Below, in pieces: positions 31,154-40,799 of a stretch of 64,000 nucleotides of DNA. A program made the position numbers and the translations under genes. Below the pieces are notes generated by a model, which saw only the letters and a program-made list of their open reading frames with translations, was not told the origin of the DNA and made no database searches. Source of the DNA: Conchocele bisecta (lineage: Eukaryota > Mollusca > Bivalvia > Lucinida > Thyasiridae); contig CM055278.1 in NCBI GenBank assembly GCA_029237695.1, positions 68,439,188-68,503,187 of the forward strand, in the 5' to 3' direction. Each line of letters begins with the position of its first letter. The stretch's first letter is position 1.

Positions 31154-31899
31154 CTGAAAAAGCGGTGGAAGATAGTAAATGGGTTGGCAGGTGAGAAAAT
31201 GAACCTTCGGCCATATTTAGCCAGTGTACATGTAATATGTGTACACATACAATATGTGTAATAAATCAAACCAAAGATGTCCACGTTTTGAGCATTTTCA
31301 TTGGCTGCCAGTGGCCACATCTGGGCACATGAGAATTTGTACATAAATAAACTCCAGAAACGTAGAAATTTTGTTTCGATTCAAAAATTAAAATGAAGAA
31401 AAATTAATATTGCAAAAGAATAATGAACTTTGTTTTCACTGCATTATTCATTGCATCTTAGAAGCGGACGTCACTGATCTTGATGTGTAATGTCATAAAT
31501 AAATTATACTTTGATTGTGTTAAATGTCGTAAATAAATTATAATCTAGAAACGCTGCGATATTGTTTAAAGTCATTTTAGAAATGTCGGAGTTAAAATCC
31601 AACTGTTTATCACAATATACAACAAAACAATACATATGTATGTATGTGGCCGTGACTGGAGAAACGGGCCATATGGGATTTGTGACCAGTGTAACTCGTG
31701 ATCAAATAGCACGCTCCTATAGCCTAATATCAGTATATATTGTTTGTTTATAGAAGCATGACAGGTGTTTCATCGATGGAATCGCAAACAGTGAAGATCC
31801 AGATCAGACTGCGGATGCACAGACTAAACTGGATCTAAACTGGTCTCAATACCCATAAGCCCCATTTCTCCAGTCACAGCCACATATTGGCACACCTAC
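31154..31899 (-). other. Intron between the two EARS2-like exons
   Basis: 746 bp between donor 'GATAG|GTAGGT' and acceptor 'TTTTTCAG|A'. It contains family G MITE copy 2 at 31645-31888, about 11 bp inside the donor. Confidence 0.55.
31645..31888. mobile_element. Palindromic MITE, family G (copy 2)
   Basis: 'tgtggccgtgactggagaaa' at the left and 'ccatttctccagtcacagcc' at the right form the inverted ends. The middle holds 'gatccagatcagactgcgg'. Confidence 0.8.
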
Positions 31900-32015
31900 C
31901 TATCAGTAAATGTCTGTTTAACCAGCTGTCTAGTTCTATCGACCAACAGCGACTTCTCTTCCCCTTGTAATTGTCGTTGCATGTGTGTCCGGTTAACGAC
32001 GGCCAATTTATCCGG
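31900..32015 (-). CDS. EARS2: EARS2-like exon preceding 30814-31153
   Basis: The minus strand reads 'cacggctacag' then 116 bp of open frame ('PDKLAVVNRTHMQRQLQ', 'VDRTRQLVKQTFTD'), ending 'gatag|gtaggt'. It ends with two bases of an Arg codon completed by the first base of the exon at 31153, so phases match exactly. 'x-VVNRTHMQR' is the position where mitochondrial GluRS has a conserved 'N-R-x-H-x-x-R' segment before the C-terminal domain. The 5' boundary is less sure because the pyrimidine tract is weak (GCAC repeats). Exons encoding the catalytic domain should lie at higher coordinates but I did not find them here. Confidence 0.55.
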
Positions 32016-32045
32016 CTGTAGCCGTGCGTGCGTGCGTCCACAAAT

Positions 32046-32147
32046 TTTTCATTGCTTTTTGATACTCGCTACTTCTGATTTCAATTGGGTTTTTGGCAAT
32101 TTTAATTGGGTATTTACGCAAATACGCACCTCCTTTGGAGCTCTGTT
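32046..32147. mobile_element. Right-half fragment of MITE family A
   Basis: 'tgctttttgatactcgctac', 'ttcaattgggtttttggcaa' and 'ttggagctctg' match the right arm of the full copies. It begins ~30 bp upstream of the EARS2-like acceptor at 32015. Confidence 0.7.
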
Positions 32148-33216
32148 ACACGGTTACGGAGACATCATTTTCAAAGCATCTCAAACACATCTCGTATAAT
32201 ATGGGTGAAATTGACATCGTGTTGGATTGTTGGCTGATATTTCCGAGGAGATCAGCAAAAATAAATATGTCTTGTTCTGGACGTGGCCGTGGGCCGAAAT
32301 TAATCGCACCGATACTGACCGAAATGTACACAGGCCGAAACGTCCATGGTCCGAAACGGTGAGTCCGATTCGTCCGTATGCGTAAATCTGATTAGCATTA
32401 ATGATTGACGCTTTATTGATATATAGTGTACCATAATGACCAAAGTGGACCGAAACGTCTTGGTCCAAAATGTCCATAATCTGACAGAAACTACAATCAA
32501 GTCGGTCAGACGTTTGAGAGTCCCTTCGTAATGTTTTTGTTCAGATAGTAGAAAATCGTATATTTTTATCATTTTCCCTTCATTTCGTTATGTTGAAAGT
32601 TGAACAACAAGAGAAAATATGGCTTCCATGGGAAAATAATTTCCTTGTTCTATTATTTTTGGCAATTTACTAGTTGTACATCCATGGTTATTTGTTTAAA
32701 TGTATAAAATATACAGTTTACTAAATTTTGACCTACATACAACAGGTTTGGGTATGCACTTCGTTGCTCACATTTTTTGAATAGGTCAAATTGTAGCCGT
32801 AGATAACATATCGGAGGCAAATTATTGTAGCTAGTATCGTACGTACCAGAGTTACAGTTCTTCCCATAGCATTCCCCTGCAGAGTAACGAATCAGATCTG
32901 ATTCACACTTTAGATGTTAATTATGAGCAAATTTGTGTATTTTTTATATGAAGTAAATTATGACACTAGCATATTACATTAATTCCACCTTCGGCCTCGG
33001 TGAATATGACTTTTCTCAGGTATGTAAATCTCGTGTACACCTCAAAAGTAAATTATTGTATAATGTTATGAAGCACACGGCTGGTCAAAGAGTGCATGTT
33101 TCTTATGGGTCTGCTTTGGAGCAATACATGTCCTTTGGCCATAAAGGGCCGAGTGTGTATGCAAAAAGTAGTCCAGTAAAAATAAACCCGGTGATATTAG
33201 ACCACAGACACAGAAC
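32148..33216. other. Unassigned AT-rich interval
   Basis: 'ggccgaaa'/'ggtccgaaa' motifs recur around 32290-32470. The frame 32960-33304 runs into a MITE and is not supported as a gene, although 'tttctcaggtatgt' at ~33012 looks like a splice donor on the plus strand. Confidence 0.35.
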
Positions 33217-33539
33217 CAGGGCTCCAGATAAGGAATTAGTAATTGAGTATTTTCACTCCATCATTTCAGAAGCAATTGGGTATTTCAAAATTTTAATTGG
33301 GTAAAATAAAATCACAGCAATTATTGAGTAGTTTGCTTCAAAATGAAAACATGTTTGCAATTCTAATGAAATACCAAGATGTGTTTTCATGGAAAATAAG
33401 AAAAATATGCTATATATGTGGTCTGTTTATTGTTTTCTGCAGCATGATAAAGGTACCACAAAATTGTTATTGCTTTTTGATACTTGTTACTTCTGATTTC
33501 AATTGTGTTTTTGACAAAATACGCAGCTTATCTGGAGCG
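33217..33539. mobile_element. hAT-like MITE family A (copy 4)
   Basis: Starts 'cagggctccagataaggaat' and ends 'gcagcttatctggag'. The interior matches 14802-15208 and 59327-59680, but the central hairpin is shortened. Confidence 0.75.
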
Positions 33540-33804
33540 GAACGCTATCAACTGTTGGACAAATCTGTTTTGCATTTTTGACTCCATTTTCATTCACATT
33601 TGTAAGATATTAAAATGTCACAAGAACAGGATGGTCCCATGATGTAGACAGTGTTCAAGCTGGTGACAATTTCATAAAACTGGAGATGTCAGAGTAGATT
33701 AATTGGGTTTGTTTTTGTCTTGGGAGTAAGTCGGGGCTTTTTCACTTTGTTGGTCAAAACTACCGAAAATTCCGGTGAAAAATCAAGACAAAATGTTTCC
33801 AAAA

Positions 33805-34093
33805 TCATGAAAATCATTTATTTTTCCTGAAATGCATTATTTCATATAGAACTAACAAATGCATATATTTCATGATTAAAAGTATGCAGAATTATTATAC
33901 TGAATTTATTACATTATCACAGCCATTAAATGGCTGTGATAATGTAATAAATTCAGTATAATAAAAATTAATAAATTTTTCAAAAAATTGAAAATTTCTC
34001 CCTGAAAGTATACTTTGCTACTAAAGTATACTTTGCTACTAAAGTATACTTTGCTACTAAAGTATACTTTGCAATGTTGATGAAATAGGCTAC
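33805..34093. mobile_element. Palindromic MITE family E (copy 2) with expanded 18-bp motif
   Basis: The core hairpin 'attacattatcacagcc'/'ggctgtgataatgtaat' and the right end 'gttgatgaaataggctac' are present. The left end is replaced. The motif 'aaagtatactttgctact' occurs in tandem at 34012-34066. Confidence 0.8.
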
Positions 34094-34790
34094 AGATAAG
34101 GAGTAGTGATTGAGTATTGTCACTCCATCATTTCTGAAGCAATTGGGTATTTCAAAATTTTAATTGGGTAAAATAAAATCACACTACTGTTAACACATCA
34201 ACAGACAGCAATTATTGAATAGTTTGCTTCGAAATGAAAACATGTCTTGGCATGAAATACCAAGATGTGTTTTAATGGAAAATAAAAAAAATATGGTAAA
34301 TTTGTGGTCTGTTTATTGTTTTTTGCAGCAGGATAAAGGTAAAATAAAATCACACTACTGTTAACACATCAACAGACAGCAATTATTGAATAGTTTGCTT
34401 CGAAATGAAAACATGTCTTGGCATGAAATACCAAGATGTGTTTTAATGGAAAATAAAAAAAATATGGTAAATTTGTGGTCTGTTTATTGTTTTTTGCAGC
34501 AGGATAAAGGTAAAATAAAATCACACTACTGTTAACACATCAACAGACAGCAATTATTGAATAGTTTGCTTCGAAATGAAAACATGACTTGGCATGAAAT
34601 ACCAAGATGGAAAATAAGGAAAATATGGTAAATTTGTGGTCTGTTTATTGTTTTTTGCAGCAGGATAAAGGTACCACAAACATTTTATTGCTTTTTGATA
34701 CCGTACTCGCTACTTCTAATTTCAATTGGGTTTTTGGCAATTTTAATTGGGTATTGGCAAATACGCAGCTTATCTGGAGCTCTTATCTGG
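34094..34790. mobile_element. hAT-like MITE family A (copy 5) with triplicated core
   Basis: The ends match family A ('agataaggagtagtgattga' at the left, 'cagcttatctggagct' at the right). The middle is repeated head-to-tail with period 171 bp. Confidence 0.8.
34168..34677. repeat. Three direct 171-bp units derived from a MITE core
   Basis: Units begin 'gtaaaataaaatcacactac' at 34168, 34339 and 34510. The first two are almost identical. The third has 'atgactt' for 'atgtctt', a short deletion near 34606 and other small changes. Confidence 0.9.
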
Positions 34791-35104
34791 ATCCCAATTG
34801 CACTAATTTTGTGCATTTCTATTCATTTTCCCTAAACAAAATTTGCTTGGTTGTTTATATTTGTGAGTCTTCGGTTATTATCGACCACGGTGTCTAAAAA
34901 GTCGAAATTCACTTTGTGCATCTGCTCACCATAAGAAAGGTACATGCCAAATATCAAGTCTCCAGCTATTACAGTTTAAAAGTTTTACTTCTGACAAGAA
35001 ATTGTGACGGATGTGAACGGACACTAGTGACAAAACACAATATACCCTTTTCCAAAAAAAGTGTGTATAAATATCATCCAATTTCACTCAACTGCTTGCT
35101 ATGG

Positions 35105-36290
35105 TGACTACATGTAGTACCCCTGTCACAGAATATTCTCCCCCCCCCCGGGGGGAAAATATTCGCCGAATATTTTCCCCTCCACACAAATATTCTCCCC
35201 CCCCCACCTCCATTCATTGTAAAATCGGGTGGGGGGGATAATATTCGGCGAATAATTTGCGCCCCCCGGTCAGCCACACCGTGTGTGATATGAGTTTGAT
35301 GTAGGAGAAGGGGGGGGGGATAATATTCGGCGAATAATTTGCCCCTCCCCCCTCCCAGTCAGCCAAACCTTCTGTGATATGAGTGTTGTGTAGAGGAGAG
35401 GTGGGGGGGGGGGATAATATTCGGTGAATAATTTGCCCCTTGCCCCCCAGTCAGCCAAACCCTCTGTGATATGAGTGTTGTGTAGAGGAGAGGTGGGGGG
35501 GGGATAATATTCGGCGAATAATTTGCCCCCACCCCCCGGTCAGCCAAACCGTCTGTGATATGAGTGTGGTGTAGAGGAGAGGTGGGGGGGGATAATATTC
35601 GGCGAATAATTTGCCCCCCGCCCCCCAGTCAGCCAATCCCTCTGTGATATGAGTGTTGTGTAGAGGAGAGGTGGGGGGGATAACATTCGGCGAATAATTT
35701 GCCCTCAACCCCCCCGGTGGCCCCGTGCAGGCACCGGGGCGGGATCAACTGATCCTGAGAATAGTGCTGCAGTAGCCATTGCTTGTTGTAAAAGGCGACT
35801 AAACTGGCTTAACGATTGGGTTCATACTTTCCGGAACCCACTATACCGGATTTGGCCCTCATGTACATTTTTGGCTTTCTTGTATGTGAGAGTTGAGTCA
35901 GGCTATGCCCCATATATAAAAGTAAGATTAGCGCTAATCCTATTACTTTTAGGGGATGCGATAAATGATGCTGGTGTGGCGAGGGCCTGGCACCAGATCA
36001 GGTTGTTCTAATTTCAGGACTGAATATATATTTTGATTGTAAATATTGAGTTCTGAAGTTGGGATTTACCCCCCTCGGACAGGTGGATACGGGACACGAC
36101 CCCGTTGACCCGTCTGCGTGTAGACTCCCTGAGGCTTGTACCTCTATGTCAGAAAAGCGGACGTTAAACCCTATTCACTCACTCACTCCCCCCGGTCAGC
36201 CAAACCGTCTGTGATATGAGTGTGGTGTAGAGGAGAGGTGGGGGGGATAATATTCGGCGAATAATTTGCCCCCCGCCCCCCGTTTCACTA
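35105..36290. repeat. Second poly-C/G element: ~92-bp tandem units, split by a SINE
   Basis: Units with 'gtgatatgagtgttgtgtag', a G-run, 'ataatattcggcgaataatt' and a C-run repeat near 35285, 35375, 35467, 35558 and 35648, and once more at 36205 after a SINE. The left end 'taccccctgtcacagaatat'-like sequence (35116) is reminiscent of the TA-flanked terminus at 5296 but no matching right end is visible. Minus-strand frames here are repeat shadows. Confidence 0.8.
35716..36190 (+). mobile_element. SINE, family S long form (copy 2) inside the poly-C/G array
   Basis: 'ccccgtgcaggcaccggggc', 'agtagccattgcttg', 'aactggcttaacgattggg', 'cctggcaccagatcagg', 'agaaaagcggacgttaaacc' and an (actc)n tail. 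It is nearly identical to 37805-38278, so probably young. Confidence 0.8.
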
Positions 36291-36312
36291 TAAATTTAAA
36301 GACTATCATAAT

Positions 36313-36580
36313 TTTACACTTACAAACGTTTTAGTCGTACAAAGTTTAGTTCAAAGTGAGGATTACAAATACTCCAAGTTGAAAATCACTTATTTGAGCT
36401 GCGAAAAGAAAACACTATTTGTGGATCTTCGACTTTTTAGCTCATTTATTGCATTGTACATTGGAAAAACATGTGATAAATTCAGTAATGCTTTACAAAA
36501 ATAAAACCGCATTTGAATTTGAAATCATGGAGTATAATACTTTAGATATGTTAGGCCAAAGCTTATCTGGAGCTCTGAGA
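36313..36580. mobile_element. MITE fragments (family N end, family A-variant)
   Basis: 'cgttttagtcgtacaaagtt' matches the right arm of 54278-54512. After it, 'agttgaaaatcacttatttg' through 'gcttatctggagctctg' matches the A-variant family. Confidence 0.55.
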
Positions 36581-36842
36581 GAAGTGAATAGAGGATCTTT
36601 TCATGAGTAAAATAAAGTTTGTTTATTATAGTGTATTGAAAGGGCCAGTCATTATGAGACACTCTATCAAACAATCAGTACTTCCCATTCCTATCCTTTA
36701 TGCCAGGCATCCAACAGGAAGCCAATTGGTACCATTAAATTTAGCCACATGTAGCTGGCGGCTCACCAGCTGGCCACATCAGTCCAAGTGGAGGCTCAAA
36801 CTTTCAACCTCCCAGGCCACAGCGACTGGTTGAGTGATGATT

Positions 36843-37287
36843 TAACTCTTTGCATGCTGGGAAATTTGTGGGCTATATTTAGTTCAAAAATAGCAGATGA
36901 CAATTCATTATCAGGGGCGTAGCTAGCCAATTTGAATCTGCAGGCCCGGTTGACGACTTCGAGCGTGCGAGTATGGTAGGGAGGTCTGGGGGCATGCCCC
37001 CCCCCCCCCAAAAAAAAAATCAAAACTAGAAGGTAAATGATGCACTCTGGCACATTTCAAAACACCTTTCTCGAAAATTCTGCAGGCCCGGGCCTGCAGT
37101 GCCTTAATGCAGCTACGCGCCTGATGATATTTTCTTTTATTTCTCCTTATAAATGTCATGAATATGTCTTGGAATTTCACAATTCTAATGAAATTTCAAG
37201 ACATATTTACAGAGAGAAATAAAACATATTCATGTACTCCTAATTCGTTTGGCGGATATTTCCGCCGCTAGCATGCAAAGAGTTAAA
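36843..37287. mobile_element. Palindromic TTAA-flanked MITE, family J (copy 1), interrupted
   Basis: Ends 'ttaactctttgcatgctgg' and 'gctagcatgcaaagagttaa', with an inner hairpin 'gtcttggaatttcacaatt'/'aatgaaatttcaagac'. It is interrupted at 36914-37122 by a CAGGGGCGTAGCTA-type MITE. Confidence 0.75.
36914..37122. mobile_element. hAT-like MITE nested in family J
   Basis: Ends 'caggggcgtagctagc' and 'gcagctacgcgcctg'. 'ctgcaggcccgg' occurs on both sides ('ctgcaggcccggttg', 'ctgcaggcccgggcc'). The interior holds a C-run and A-run near 36996-37020. Confidence 0.7.
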
Positions 37288-37297
37288 CTGATATTTA

Positions 37298-37492
37298 TTA
37301 ACCCTTACAATGCTGCTGTTTATTTTTTATTTCCTATTTTTCTCATCAAAAACTTGGTTTGACAGCACTTTAGAATCATTTCCAACGGAAATGATTCTAA
37401 AATGCTGTCAAACCGTGTTTTTACTGAGAAAAGAGATCAAATATGACACAGCAGCAGATGACTATTTTCGGTTCCCGCATTCTAAGGGTTAA
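37298..37492. mobile_element. Palindromic TTAA-flanked MITE, family F (copy 3)
   Basis: TTAA at 37298-37301 and 37489-37492. The central perfect hairpin is 'tttagaatcatttcc' and 'ggaaatgattctaaa', with 'gtttgacagca'/'tgctgtcaaac' outside. Confidence 0.85.
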
Positions 37493-37804
37493 ACACGTTG
37501 ACTGATTACATAAGTAACAAGGCTATGCTGAGTTTCTTAAAAAATCCGTCAGTGATTTTAATAAATATCATTAAATCAAGATGAATGCTAGATCCTATGT
37601 ATTGTATAAGCACAGCATCAGATATTGAAGCTGTACTGATCACGAAACACATTTGTTGTTGCGTTCTCATGTAAATTTTTATGACAGTACTGTAGTGTAT
37701 TATGATTATACCCAGGCATATGACGTATTATGTTGATGGGTACATGTACATAACGTGTATATACATTGTATATAGTTGTATTTCTGTCCATCTGTTCTGT
37801 TCTG

Positions 37805-38278
37805 TTCTTGCCCTGTGCAGGCACTGGGGCGGGATCAACTGATCCTGAGAATAGTGCTGCAGTAGCCATTGCTTGTCGTAAAAGCCGACTAAACTGGCTT
37901 AACGATTGGGTTCATACTTTCCGGAACCCACTATACTGGATTTGGCCCTCATGTACATTTTGGCTTTCTTGTATGTGAGAGTTGAGTCAGGCTATGCCCC
38001 ATATATAAAAGTAAGATTAGCGCTAATCCTATTACTTTTAGGATGGGATAAATGATGCTGGTGTAGCGAGGGCCTGGCACCATATCAGGTTGTTCTAATT
38101 TCAGGACTGAATATATATTTTGATTGTAAATATTGAGTTCTTAAGTTGGGATTTACCCCCCTGGGACAGGTGGATACGGGACACTACCCCGTTGACCCGT
38201 CTGCGTGTAGACTCCCTGAGGCTTGTACCTCTATGTCAGAAAAGCGGACGTTAAACCCTATTCACTCACTCACTCACT
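37805..38278 (+). mobile_element. SINE, family S long form (copy 3)
   Basis: Same module order as 35716-36190, ending in (actc)n at 38262-38278. Divergence from copy 2 is a few percent by eye. Confidence 0.8.
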
Positions 38279-38849
38279 GTTCTGTTCTTCCTTAAGATTT
38301 GCGTTAAGTGTATGGGTATCCATTATCTCTGCAACTGTAAGTCGGATTGACTTCATATACTTCTTTATCATATTTACATTTTATAGCTCACCCATGTGGC
38401 TTTCATGCCCAAGGTCAAGGTCAAATGACTTAGCAAATATTTGGTGGTCAAACCAGGCGTCGGCCGGGGGTATCGGTGAGCCCCTGCTCACTTGCTCTAG
38501 TTTACAGTTTTATTAAGTAGTGTATTATGATTTTTAATACACCATTAATACAATGCGAAAGCCTATATTATATAATAAAGCCTATAGTATACAATAAAGC
38601 CTCTCCTAGTCTCATTCATTTCATTTGTGAGGATACTATCCGATGAGTATCCACTTGACTGATCCATGGACAGTGGATACATATATACAATGTAATTATG
38701 TATAATGAATGGTGGTCAATGTTTGTCAAATGTACCTACTCTGCGGCAGACTTCTAAATAAATCTTTGCTATCTCGGCAACGATTGGAGTAATGTTTGTG
38801 TGTTAATCATAAAGCCAAGGTTTCCCAGGAAGATTATACATGTGTGTGG

Positions 38850-39005
38850 TTGTGACTGGAGAAATGGGGCTTATGGGATTTGTGAACAGTGTAGCTGGCT
38901 ACTGATCAACTACATGTAGCTCATTCCTGTAAGCTGATAACAATCTATAATGCTTGTTAAGAGCACAACTGATCAGGATCTGCACTGTTCGCCATCAAGG
39001 AAGCA
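38850..39005. mobile_element. Family G MITE (copy 3, partial)
   Basis: 'gtggttgtgactggagaaat' at the left and 'tgatcaggatctgcactgtt' near the right. The outer right arm is missing. Confidence 0.65.
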
Positions 39006-39071
39006 GGTATGTGGGACGTACACTACCCAACATCAAATTTATTTAGAATAATAACATGCATTTCATGTGCG

Positions 39072-39236
39072 AATTAACTCTGCGTGCTAGCGGCGAAAAT
39101 ATCCGCCTAACGAATTAGGAGTGTATGTTTTATTTCTCTGTAAATATGTCTTGAAATTTCATAATGAAATTCCAAGACATTTTCATGATATTTATAGGGA
39201 GACATAAAAGAAAATACAATGAATTGTCGGCTGAAA
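39072..39236 (-). mobile_element. Family J MITE (copy 2, partial, inverted)
   Basis: 'taactctgcgtgctagcgg', 'aatatgtcttgaaatttcat' and 'ggagacataaaagaaaatac' match the complement of copy 1. Confidence 0.65.
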
Positions 39237-39245
39237 TCCAAGCTG

Positions 39246-39625
39246 AACCCTTTCAACACCACAAGCCTGTATAGTGGTATTGGCAAAAAGTGTAGATCCA
39301 GATGTATCATATTGAGCTGTCTAATCAGGATCTGCACTTTTTGCAACTAATTTTCATACTTTTTGTCGAGCCCGCTTGCGGAAAGCGAGACATAGTGATG
39401 GCAATGACGTCCGTGCGTGCGTCGGTCCGAAATCTGCGTTAAAGTTTTTAAAAATACCATCAAATGCCTCGGTGGGCTCGACATGCGGGCCGCGGCCATC
39501 TGGTTTATAAAAAACACCCCCTTTTCATAAATGGACTATTCTGAAAATCATTTTGTGACCATTGGATTGGTTGTAAAATTAACATATCACAATCAAGTCC
39601 AGTTACTTAGGGGTGAAAGGAACCA
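39246..39625. mobile_element. Family C MITE (copy 2), split by a Helentron-like element
   Basis: 'accctttcaacaccac' through 'atcaggatctgcac', then after the insert 'cacccccttttcataaatgg' to 'cagttacttaggggtgaaag', are the two halves of family C. Confidence 0.75.
39365..39503 (+). mobile_element. Minimal Helentron-like element (139 bp)
   Basis: Begins GTCGAGCCCGCTTGCGG after five T and ends GGCCGCGGCCATCTGG before TTT. GTCGAGCCC recurs inverted near the 3' end as GGGCTCGAC. It has the same ends as 25863-27283 with no internal array. Confidence 0.75.
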
Positions 39626-39951
39626 CAACAACCAATGCATCCACACAATCTTTTGAAAACATTACATGAGTGAAAACAAAGTAATATTACAACTTTACTC
39701 ATTCTTGAAAAGAGGCTATGCACAAATGTTACACTCTTATTTATAATTTAATAATTCCAGCACAAAAATATTTACACAATTCCCTAACATTTGATTGGCC
39801 CGTAGCAAGTCTGTCCAAAATTTATATCCCAGTAAACTCCCATATGCCAAACTACTTTCCGTAACCGTGAGGCGCAGTTAAAATAATTCTTAAGAAAATG
39901 GAAAAGAAACACATTTTCTTGATGAATTTATTTCAAATGCTGGAATTATAA

Positions 39952-40104
39952 GGAATGAATGGCATTTTTGTGGAATTTATCGGGGATATAAACTTGGAAA
40001 AGTCGCGGGAATACTGGACGAGGCCTTTCCCCCCTTCGTCCAGTATTCCCGCGACTTTTCCAAGTTTATACCCCGATAAATTCCACAAAAAGGCCATTCA
40101 TTCC
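39952..40104. mobile_element. Long hairpin (arms ~65-69 bp)
   Basis: 'aaaagtcgcgggaatactgg' on the left and 'ccagtattcccgcgactttt' on the right, extending to 'ggaatgaatggc' and 'gccattcattcc'. The pairing is nearly perfect and the loop is ~16 bases ('aggcctttcccccctt'). Confidence 0.85.
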
Positions 40105-40149
40105 TATAGTAGTTATGACGGAGTAGTCATTCATTCCTATAGTGTTTGG

Positions 40150-40785
40150 TTGGAATGGAGCATGCAAACGGTAAATTTAACGATGGGCTTCATCCTTACC
40201 GGAATCCCGATATCCCTGGTTGGACTTTTAGGTACATTATATTTTTGGCTTTCTTGGTATTTGAGAGTTAAATTTGGTTACATTGTATATCATTATAAAA
40301 GTAGTAAGATTAGTACTAATCCTGCTTCTTTTATGGAGTGGGGCGAAGTGATTCTGGTGTGGTGAGAACCTGGCATCAGGTCAAATTATTTTAATATCAG
40401 GGAGGGATGGTTGTGGCCTAGGGTTTAGTACACCTGACTTCCAATCCGGAGGTTGTGGGTTCAAACCTCGCATTGGGCATCAAAAGTACTTTCATAGTAC
40501 ATGTATTTCCATCCCACTGGTCTGTTTGATGAGACTTTCAACTGTGGTCCCATCTCTATATGACCCTAGCTGTTGCTGGGATGTTAAGCCCATTCACTTT
40601 CACTTTTTGTTCTAATTTCAGGGCTGAATATATATTTTTTTATGTAAATATTCAGATCTGATTTTGGGATCCCCCCCCCCCCCAATTCCCTTCCATACAG
40701 GTAAAACATGGGATTCGACCCTGGTAGCCCGGCCTAAAATGACATTAGCTGTTAACAGGCTGTTAAACACCATAAAATAAATGGG
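40150..40785 (+). mobile_element. SINE, family S (copy 4), interrupted by a tRNA-derived SINE
   Basis: 'aatttaacgatgggcttcat', 'cttaccggaatcccgatat' and 'gagaacctggcatcaggtca' precede the insert. 'ttctaatttcagggctgaat' and 'gcctaaaatgaca' follow it. Confidence 0.7.
40397..40607 (+). mobile_element. tRNA-derived SINE nested in family S
   Basis: Pol III promoter boxes are visible: A-box-like 'tggcctagggtt' (40414-40425) and B box 'ggttcaaacc' (40458-40467), followed by a non-tRNA body ending 'cactttcacttttt'. The outer SINE's 'ctaatttcaggg' occurs on both sides (left copy 'ttaatatcaggg'), a probable target duplication. It is not a functional tRNA: no matching acceptor stem. Confidence 0.75.
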
Positions 40786-40799
40786 CCGCGCCATACGAA

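Noticed and set aside
32960..33304. 114-codon plus-strand frame with a donor-like site
   Set aside because: Its second half is MITE sequence; no acceptor or family resemblance supports it.
35074..35708. Minus-strand Pro/Gly-rich frames
   Set aside because: Shadows of the ~92-bp poly-C/G tandem array.
40414..40490. Functional tRNA gene
   Set aside because: Pol III boxes are present but no complete cloverleaf or matching acceptor stem; it is the head of a SINE.
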